Source: an uncultured Bacteroidales bacterium
Lineage (GTDB): Bacteria > Bacteroidota > Bacteroidia > Bacteroidales > Paludibacteraceae
Assembly (NCBI GenBank): GCA_902792535.1
Contig: CADAZU010000022.1
Coordinates: 1 to 37,515 of the forward strand
DNA: 37,515 nt
Direction of reading: 5' to 3'
The translations under genes and the position numbers were made by a program. The notes under the pieces are model-generated. The model saw only the letters and a program-made list of their open reading frames with translations. It did not search any database and was not told the origin of the DNA. This document shows, piece by piece, positions 15,593-21,835 of the stretch (position 1 is its first letter; the number at the start of each line of letters is the position of its first letter).

Positions 15593-16912
15593 TTAAGATT
15601 TGAGTGCTTTAAGCAGTTCTTCCAGAGAGACTAATCTCTGTTCTCCGGAGACCATGTCTTTGAGCATCACTTTGTTTTGCGCCATTTCGTCTCCGCCGAC
15701 GATTGCCACAAACGGTATATGCTTGCTGTCGGCGTACCCCATCTGCTTTTTCATCTTGGTCGCTTCAGGATAGACTTCAGTGGTGATTCCTGCCTCGCGG
15801 AGTGCTTTTACCCAGCCCAGCGCATAGCGCAATTCGTCGGCACCAAAGGTTGCGAATAGGATCTGTGTTTCGGATTGCAACTCCTTCGGGAATAGATCCA
15901 ACTCCGTTAATACATCGTAGATACGGTCTGCGCCGAACGAGATTCCGACGCCCGAAACACCCGGAAGACCGAAAATACCGGTTAAATTATCGTATCGACC
16001 GCCACCGGTGATAGAACCGATCTGTGCGTCCAGAGCTTTAACTTCGAAGATCGCACCGGTGTAGTAATTCAGTCCGCGAGCCAGACATAGATCCAGTTCG
16101 ATATTCAGTTTGACACCCGTTGTTTCAATCAGTCCGAACACTTCTTCCATCTCCTCTACGCCCTTCAGTCCGATCTCGCTGTTTTTAAGGAACTCGCGAA
16201 GTTGAGCCATTTTGTCTTGATTCTTGATTCCTGACTCCTGGTTCAATACCGGCTGGAGTGCCGCTACCGCTTCCTCGCTCAGTCCGCGCTCGCGCAATTC
16301 GTCGTTCACGGCGTCCACGCCGATCTTGTCCAACTTGTCGATCGCTACGGTGATGTCGATCATCTTATCCGGCGCACCGATCACTTCGGCGATGCCGGCA
16401 AGGATCTTACGGTTGTTGATATGCAGACAGACGTTGATGCCCAGCCGGCGATAAACCTCTTCTACGATTTGGATCAATTCCAGCTCGCCGATGAGACTGT
16501 CGCTTCCGATCACATCCACGTCGCACTGGTAGAACTCGCGGTAGCGTCCTTTCTGTGGACGGTCGGCGCGCCAAACAGGCTGGATCTGAAAACGCTTGAA
16601 GGGGAAAGAGATCTCCTCGCGGTGTTGTACCACATAGCGCGCAAAAGGAACGGTCAGGTCGTACCTGAGACCTTTCTCCGGCGCTAAATTGGCTTTCTCG
16701 CCGCTGTTCTGAATGCGGAAGAGCAACTTGTCGCCTTCCTCGCCGTACTTACCCATCAGCGTTCCGATATTCTCCATTGCCGGAGTCTCAATCTGCTGAA
16801 AACCGTACAAACTAAACACACCTTTGATCGTGTCAAAGATATAATTGCGGCGCGCCATCTCGACTTGTCCGAAGTCACGCGTGCCCTTGGGTATACTTGG
16901 TTTCTGTGCCAT
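15593..16912 (-). CDS. hisS: Histidyl-tRNA synthetase
   Basis: HisS charges tRNA-His. The 439 residues show the class II motif 1 region ([12 protein letters not shown]), [12 protein letters not shown], motif 2 ([20 protein letters not shown]), the histidine-specific [14 protein letters not shown], motif 3 (GGRYDNL then [11 protein letters not shown]) and a C-terminal anticodon-binding domain. Residues 223-233 ([11 protein letters not shown]) come from a short TTGATTC-type tandem repeat inside the insertion domain. The gene lies 38 bases after kdtA in the same operon. Confidence 0.96.
   Translation of the reverse strand: MAQKPSIPKGTRDFGQVEMARRNYIFDTIKGVFSLYGFQQIETPAMENIGTLMGKYGEEGDKLLFRIQNSGEKANLAPEKGLRYDLTVPFARYVVQHREEISFPFKRFQIQPVWRADRPQKGRYREFYQCDVDVIGSDSLIGELELIQIVEEVYRRLGINVCLHINNRKILAGIAEVIGAPDKMIDITVAIDKLDKIGVDAVNDELRERGLSEEAVAALQPVLNQESGIKNQDKMAQLREFLKNSEIGLKGVEEMEEVFGLIETTGVKLNIELDLCLARGLNYYTGAIFEVKALDAQIGSITGGGRYDNLTGIFGLPGVSGVGISFGADRIYDVLTELDLFPKELQSETQILFATFGADELRYALGWVKALREAGITTEVYPEATKMKKQMGYADSKHIPFVAIVGGDEMAQNKVMLKDMVSGEQRLVSLEELLKALKS
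16215..16246 (-). repeat. In-frame TTGATTC-type repeat in hisS
   Basis: Plus-strand text reads TCTTGAT, TCTTGAT, TCCTGAC, TCCTGGT: four degenerate heptamers within the hisS coding region. Confidence 0.82.
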
Positions 16913-16913
16913 A

Positions 16914-16960
16914 AATCACAAATAATAAATTACAAATTTCAAATCTCAAATTACAAATCC
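16914..16960. repeat. AAATTAC-type heptamer tract between hisS and kdtA
   Basis: CAAATAATAAATTACAAAT, then TTCAAATCTC, then AAATTACAAAT: degenerate units of about 7-10 bases fill the gap between the two genes and touch the kdtA stop. Confidence 0.75.
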
Positions 16961-18210
16961 CTGAAAATCTGCCCATAGATTTTCGCGGTCGCCCCTTTCT
17001 CGGACTCAACGTACTCTGCTGCACGTGCCCCGAGTTCCAGATGGCTTTCCAGCGCTGCGTTAAGCGCTTTTTCTAATTCTGCTGCGTTTTTAATACTTCG
17101 CCCGGCGCCTGCATCTATCAGCCCTTGTGCTTCGCGGAAATGATGGTAATTAGGTCCGAAAACGACGGGCATTCCATAAACTGCTGCCTCGATCGTGTTG
17201 TGGATGCCTTCGCCGAAACCGCCTCCGATATATGCGACATGCCCGAAGCGGTAAGTCGAAGACAGCAATCCCATGACGTCCATAACGAGCACGCGTGCAT
17301 GCAGCAGAATCGTGCGGCGGCTCATTGCGGGCAACTGTCTGTTGCTCACCGCGGAATAACGGACGTACTGACCCTGGAACAGGTTGAAAATATATTGCAG
17401 ATGCTTCTCGTTCAGCTCGTGCGGCACCAGAATCAGCTTGATATCCTGTTCTTCCGCCATTCGGTTGATACATTCCGCCAAGATTCGGTCGTCTTCCTCC
17501 CATGTGCTGCCGGCTACGACCACTCGTCCGGCTCCTTCTACAAACTGTGCAATAGGCGTCAGTTTCTCGCCGTTGACCTGTTCGCCTTTCGCTTTGACAG
17601 CTGCTACGCGGTCGAATCGCGTATCGCCGGCTACGGTCACATTCTGCACGCCGTGCGACGCCAGCAACTGACGCGAAGCCTCGTCCTGCACAAATAAATG
17701 GGTGAAACGCTTCAGCACGTTCAGCTGGCTTTTTCCCCACCAGCGGAAGAAATATTGATTCGGACGGAAGATGGAGCAGATGCTATAGGTCGGTATATTC
17801 TGTTTCTTCAACTCGCGGATATAAGCCGGCCAGAACTCGTATTTCACGAAAATAGCCATCTTCGGCTGCAGCGCTTTGATAAACCGTTTCGCATTGCCCC
17901 GGGTGGCGAAGGGGAGATAATACACCCCGTCCGCTAACTCGTAGTTCTGGCGAGCCTCAAACCCCGAAGGAGAGAAGAATGTGACTACTATTTTTGTCCT
18001 TTCGTTTTCCTCCTTTATCCTTTCAATGATCGGTCTTGCCTGTTCGAACTCACCGACAGAAGCGGCATGAATCCATATTGCGCCCTGAACTTTTGTCCAC
18101 TCCTCCTCGCGGACTTTCGTCAAGGTTGCTTTCTGCCCTTCTACAAGTTTCCGGGCTTTCTTATGTCCGAATAGAGCAGCTATCCTTATTAATAAAAAAT
18201 AGATATACAC
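16951..18210 (-). CDS. kdtA: 3-deoxy-D-manno-octulosonic acid (Kdo) transferase
   Basis: KdtA/WaaA adds Kdo to lipid IVA at the inner membrane during LPS synthesis. I place the start at GTG 18210, giving 419 residues that begin (M)YIYFLLIRIAALFGHKKARK. The promoter at 18241-18271 leaves no room for a farther upstream start, and this N-terminal anchor matches the family. The acceptor-side glutamate is in HAASVGEFEQARPII. The donor-site region GGGFGEGIHNTIEAAVYG is in the C-terminal half, followed by PVVFGPNYHHF. It is the first gene of a ten-gene operon that runs to DUF975. Confidence 0.92.
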   Translation of the reverse strand: MYIYFLLIRIAALFGHKKARKLVEGQKATLTKVREEEWTKVQGAIWIHAASVGEFEQARPIIERIKEENERTKIVVTFFSPSGFEARQNYELADGVYYLPFATRGNAKRFIKALQPKMAIFVKYEFWPAYIRELKKQNIPTYSICSIFRPNQYFFRWWGKSQLNVLKRFTHLFVQDEASRQLLASHGVQNVTVAGDTRFDRVAAVKAKGEQVNGEKLTPIAQFVEGAGRVVVAGSTWEEDDRILAECINRMAEEQDIKLILVPHELNEKHLQYIFNLFQGQYVRYSAVSNRQLPAMSRRTILLHARVLVMDVMGLLSSTYRFGHVAYIGGGFGEGIHNTIEAAVYGMPVVFGPNYHHFREAQGLIDAGAGRSIKNAAELEKALNAALESHLELGARAAEYVESEKGATAKIYGQIFRDL

Positions 18211-18240
18211 GATTAAATTTACAATGTCATATTTATGCTG

Positions 18241-18271
18241 CAAAAGTACTGCTTTTTTTTCATATATGCAA
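18241..18271 (-). promoter_or_regulatory. Promoter of the kdtA operon
   Basis: Minus strand: TTG (18271-18269), 20 bases with an A-run and GCAG, TACTTTTG (18248-18241), then CAGC. It leaves about 25 bases of leader before the GTG at 18210. Confidence 0.82.
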
Positions 18272-18298
18272 GTAATTCCTAAAAAAATATTGTTTTTT

Positions 18299-18329
18299 TT
18301 GCGTATGTGCATTTTTTGTTGTACCTTTG
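18299..18329 (+). promoter_or_regulatory. Promoter of tsaD
   Basis: TTG (18299-18301), 20 bases, TACCTTTG (18322-18329), then CACT. The TTG within the -7 element could be misread as a start codon. The first 12 bases from TTG match those of the uvrA promoter. Confidence 0.8.
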
Positions 18330-18336
18330 CACTCGC

Positions 18337-18370
18337 AAATTACCAATGACCAATTACCAATGACCAATAA
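18337..18370. repeat. Heptamer repeat forming the tsaD start region
   Basis: AATTACC, AATGACC, AATTACC, AATGACC, AAT: a clean period-7 repeat. The second AATGACC supplies the tsaD start codon. The first supplies an upstream ATG (18346) that opens a five-codon frame ending in TGA overlapping the real ATG. Confidence 0.9.
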
Positions 18371-19442
18371 AACTGTCATATTAGCTATCGAATCGAGTTG
18401 CGACGACACCTCTGCTGCCGTCATTGTGGACGGTATTCTGCGCAGCAATGTGATTGCGAGCCAGAAGGTGCATGAGGAGTTCGGCGGCGTTGTGCCGGAG
18501 TTGGCGAGCCGTGCGCACCAGCAGAATATCCTGCCCGTGGTGGACACTGCGCTGAAGCGCGCAGGAGTGACCAAGGACGAACTCTCCGCGATTGCTTTTA
18601 CCCGCGGACCGGGACTGCTCGGTTCGCTCCTCGTCGGCACTTCTTTTGCCAAAGGACTGGCGCTCGCGCTGCAAATACCACTCATTGACATCAACCACCT
18701 GCAGGGACATATCATGGCGCATTTCGTTGAACCGAGCGAGGAACTCAAAGCTTCGACACCAAGTCTCCGGACCGCGGAGATCAAGCATCCTTCGTTCCCC
18801 TTCCTCTGCCTTCTTGTCTCCGGCGGCAACAGCCAGATCGTGCTCGTCAAGGCGTACAACGACATGCAGATTCTCGGACAGACAATCGACGACGCAGCGG
18901 GAGAAGCGTTCGATAAATGTGCCAAAGTGCTCGGACTCCCGTATCCCGGAGGACCGTGGATCGACAAACTGGCGAAGCTGGGAGACCCCGCCAAGTATCC
19001 TTTTGCCAAACCCAATATCCCGCACTACGACTACTCATTCTCAGGGCTCAAGACCTCTTTCCTCTATACCCTCCGCGACATGCTTAAAGCGCACGGAGTG
19101 GAGACGATTGACGAGTTGGCGGAACAAGTGCCGAACCTGCGCGAAGACATGTGCGCATCGCTACAGGCTACCGTCGTGGATATACTGATGCGGAAACTGA
19201 AAAAAGCGGCTACGGACCTCAAGATCAACCAAGTGGCGGTAGCCGGAGGAGTGAGTGCCAATAGTGCCATCCGCCAGGCCTTTATCGACTATGGCAAACG
19301 CTATCATTGGTCGGTCTTCATTCCCCCGTTCTCTTTCACGACCGATAATGCCGCGATGATATGCCAGGCGGGGTATTTCAAGTATTTGGACCATGATTTC
19401 TGTGCGATAGATGAAGTCCCGTTCGCTAAAACAACTATTTGA
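18360..19442 (+). CDS. tsaD: tRNA N6-adenosine threonylcarbamoyltransferase
   Basis: TsaD transfers the threonylcarbamoyl group to A37 of tRNAs reading ANN codons. The 360 residues from the ATG at 18360 begin with the ASKHA strand TVILAIESSCDDTSAAV. They carry the metal-binding histidines H113 and H117 (INHLQGH), then LLVSGGNSQIVL, DDAAGEAFDKCAKVLGLPYPGG and VAGGVSANSAIR, and end with PFSFTTDNAAMI. The start is fixed by the promoter about 30 bases upstream and lies inside a heptamer repeat. The 3' end overlaps the exosortase gene by 32 bases. Confidence 0.96.
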   Translation: MTNKTVILAIESSCDDTSAAVIVDGILRSNVIASQKVHEEFGGVVPELASRAHQQNILPVVDTALKRAGVTKDELSAIAFTRGPGLLGSLLVGTSFAKGLALALQIPLIDINHLQGHIMAHFVEPSEELKASTPSLRTAEIKHPSFPFLCLLVSGGNSQIVLVKAYNDMQILGQTIDDAAGEAFDKCAKVLGLPYPGGPWIDKLAKLGDPAKYPFAKPNIPHYDYSFSGLKTSFLYTLRDMLKAHGVETIDELAEQVPNLREDMCASLQATVVDILMRKLKKAATDLKINQVAVAGGVSANSAIRQAFIDYGKRYHWSVFIPPFSFTTDNAAMICQAGYFKYLDHDFCAIDEVPFAKTTI

Positions 19443-20004
19443 GCCTTATACCGATGTTATCATTTTTATGGTAACGCTCTTGGCTGCGAATTATTTCTGG
19501 AAATTCACCGTTTCGGGAGACGAGAACGGCGATCTGGTGACATGGTTCGGTTTGGATATCACGGCTCCCTTTGAGTTCATGGCTTGTCATATCGCTTCGG
19601 TGGTCTATTGGCTGGTTTCGCTTTTCCGCGACACGGCGGTAATGACAGATCCGCATACCATCCATTTCGCTTCCGGATCCGGCACAACCATCATCTGGGG
19701 TTGCACGGCTTTGAAGCAGTCTTTTATCTGGTTTTGGCTCATCGCTACGGTTCGTCCGTGGAACTTTCAACTTTCAACTATCAACTTTCAACTTTCAAAA
19801 CTCTGGTATATCCCTCTCGGATGGGTGGCGTGCTATCTCTTTAATATCCTGCGCATCTTCCTGATCACGCTTTTCATAGAGCACCATCCGGAGTGGTTCC
19901 ATTTGCTCCACGATTACATCTTCAAATATCTCTTCTACGCGATGCTCTTCGGGCTGTGGGTTATCTTTGTTGAAAAGATAAGAGTTTCGCCTTCATCCAA
20001 CTGA
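19411..20004 (+). CDS. Exosortase/archaeosortase family protein
   Basis: A 197-residue polytopic membrane protein. The three residues expected of exosortases and archaeosortases are visible: a cysteine in WGCTALKQ (C98), an arginine in FNILRI (R148) and a histidine in LLHDYIFKY (H167), each at a membrane segment. These enzymes cleave a C-terminal sorting signal and release or anchor surface proteins. No substrate with such a signal is encoded nearby. The exact subfamily (XrtF-like or other) cannot be settled here. Residues 118-130 come from a CTTTCAA heptamer repeat in a loop between helices. The ATG lies inside tsaD (overlap 32 bases), suggesting translational coupling. Its last 44 bases overlap the convergent antiporter gene. 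Confidence 0.78.
   Translation: MKSRSLKQLFEPYTDVIIFMVTLLAANYFWKFTVSGDENGDLVTWFGLDITAPFEFMACHIASVVYWLVSLFRDTAVMTDPHTIHFASGSGTTIIWGCTALKQSFIWFWLIATVRPWNFQLSTINFQLSKLWYIPLGWVACYLFNILRIFLITLFIEHHPEWFHLLHDYIFKYLFYAMLFGLWVIFVEKIRVSPSSN
19762..19800 (+). repeat. In-frame CTTTCAA heptamer repeat in the exosortase gene
   Basis: CTTTCAA, CTTTCAA, CTATCAA, CTTTCAA, CTTTCAA: period exactly 7, encoding N-F-Q-L-S-T-I-N-F-Q-L-S-K. Confidence 0.92.
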
Positions 20005-21835
20005 TGATTTTCCATGTGATGCTGGCTTGCGGTTTGTCGCCGGTCAGAATATCCGGAATCTCGTTGCCGGTCTCTTGTTCCGGATAAACGAGCATGTAAC
20101 TGTGTTCCGCAAAGAATTTGTCCAACATCGTCGGCACTTGGTCAAAGAGCGGGTTGTAGGATGGGGTGGACGGCCGTGCATTGATCATTACAATCATGTC
20201 GTCCGGCGCCATCTGTTTGGCGATCATCAGCACGTCTTCCCAGTTCTCCATCTCGCGGTAAGACGCACGCAGGTACTTGCCTTTGCGGCGGCAGAATGCC
20301 TGCAGCGCTTTTTGGGTCTCTTCGTTGGTGTAGAATACCACTTTGGCGCCAATCTGGCTGCTGAGTCTGCGCACCAGACCGAAACAAGAGATGAAATCGT
20401 GCTCCTTCTCCGCGTAGAGCGGAACAGCTACCAGGATGCGGTTGATCGTGTTCAGCGGCTGTGCAGGGTGATAGACAATCGTCGCTTTCGACTGGCTGTT
20501 GATCAGTTGGACCGCTTCTGACCAGTCGCTCTCGCTCGCGTATTTCGGTTTGGTTAGTTCGCCGAGTTCGGTGAGTTCCTGCAACTCGTACGGACGGTTC
20601 TCATTGACCGTCATCATCAGCCATGATTCGTCCGTCTTGTTCGCCTCCAGACGCGCTTGTTCTTGCAGCGCTAACCGTTTTGCGGCATATTCCGTCACGA
20701 ACGAAGCCGTCGTGCATAATACCAGAATCATCAGCACGGAGGCATTCAGTATTTCGTTGGTGAAAATATGCGACTGGTAACCGATGGTCACGATCGCCAA
20801 TGTGCCTGCTGCCGTTGCGTGCGTCAGACCGAACATCAACCGCCGCTCTTCGGCTTCCATTTGGAATTGCTTCTGCGCGATCCAGGCGGCAATCCATTTG
20901 CCTGCCAATTTCGTGCCGATCATTACGACTGCAATCGCGATAGTAGTCCAGCCCGACCATAGGTAATGCACGTCGATCATCATTCCGACACCCAGCAGGA
21001 ACAACGGCACGAACAGGTTGTTTCCCACGAAATTGATGCGTTGCATCACCGGTCCGCGGTTGGGTACCAGCCGGTTGAGACTCACGCCGCACATGAACGC
21101 ACCCAGGATCCCTTCTATCCCGGACCAGTCTGCCATCCACGCACTCATTGCCATCAGCGTCATCACCACCAGAAAACCGCTCGTCGAGTCGGACCAGCGC
21201 TTGAAAAACCATTTGGCGAGCAGGGGAAAGAAACCGATGACCACAACGAAAGTAGCGGCTATCTTACCGATCATCACCCATCCTGATTGCGGATGGCTGA
21301 CGGCTGCACTCTGAAGGCTCACCACGGACGGCTGATTGCGGATAACAGCCAGAACGACCAGCGCTAAAGTGATCGTCAGCATCGAACCGCCGATGGCGAT
21401 ATTGGTTGCTGCGTTTTTCTGTACGCCGTAGCGGCTCACAATCGGGTATGTCATCAGCGTGTGACTGCCGTACATCGCGCCTAACAGGGCACTCGTCACC
21501 CAGTTGAAACCGAGCGCCAGACTGGTTCCGATGCCTAAAACGAAAGGCAATATAAACGAATAGAAACCAAAGAGCACTGCCCGTTCGCGCTGCTGGTGAA
21601 AATCATTGACATCCACTTCGATTCCGGCTTGCAGCATGATATAGAGCATACCGATCTTCCCCAGCATCTGGATGGTGTCGCTTCCGCCCAACCATCCGAA
21701 GCCGTTCGGACCGACCACTATACCCACGATGATAAAACCGACGATACTGGGAATACGTATCTTCCGGCATATCATTGGTACCAGCAAAATAGCTGCCAAC
21801 ACCAACGCAATAATAGCCAATGGTTCGGTTATCAT
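19961..21835 (-). CDS. CPA2-family cation:proton antiporter with USP-like C-terminal domain
   Basis: A 624-residue protein. Residues 1-390 form a KefB/NhaS-type membrane domain of about twelve helices (PSIVGFIIVGIVVGPNGFGW; QAGIEVDVNDF; EGILGAFMCGVSLNRLVPN; FVPLFLLGVGMMIDV). The soluble remainder contains a universal-stress-protein-like domain from about residue 460 (NRILVAVPLYAEKEHDF). It should exchange Na+ or K+ for protons at the inner membrane; the ion is not readable. Residues 164-185 (RNQPSVVSLQSAAVSHPQSG) are encoded by a GGCTGATGG-type repeat in a loop between helices. The start ATG overlaps the uvrA stop (ATGA), so the two are co-transcribed. Confidence 0.88.
   Translation of the reverse strand: MITEPLAIIALVLAAILLVPMICRKIRIPSIVGFIIVGIVVGPNGFGWLGGSDTIQMLGKIGMLYIMLQAGIEVDVNDFHQQRERAVLFGFYSFILPFVLGIGTSLALGFNWVTSALLGAMYGSHTLMTYPIVSRYGVQKNAATNIAIGGSMLTITLALVVLAVIRNQPSVVSLQSAAVSHPQSGWVMIGKIAATFVVVIGFFPLLAKWFFKRWSDSTSGFLVVMTLMAMSAWMADWSGIEGILGAFMCGVSLNRLVPNRGPVMQRINFVGNNLFVPLFLLGVGMMIDVHYLWSGWTTIAIAVVMIGTKLAGKWIAAWIAQKQFQMEAEERRLMFGLTHATAAGTLAIVTIGYQSHIFTNEILNASVLMILVLCTTASFVTEYAAKRLALQEQARLEANKTDESWLMMTVNENRPYELQELTELGELTKPKYASESDWSEAVQLINSQSKATIVYHPAQPLNTINRILVAVPLYAEKEHDFISCFGLVRRLSSQIGAKVVFYTNEETQKALQAFCRRKGKYLRASYREMENWEDVLMIAKQMAPDDMIVMINARPSTPSYNPLFDQVPTMLDKFFAEHSYMLVYPEQETGNEIPDILTGDKPQASITWKIISWMKAKLLSFQQR
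21280..21346 (-). repeat. In-frame CAGCCATCCGCAATCAG-type repeat in the antiporter gene
   Basis: Plus-strand text has TCCTGATTGCGGATGGCTGA and later GGCTGATTGCGGAT with further GGCTG copies between. It is the same family as the GGCTGATGG tracts in uvrA. Confidence 0.75.
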
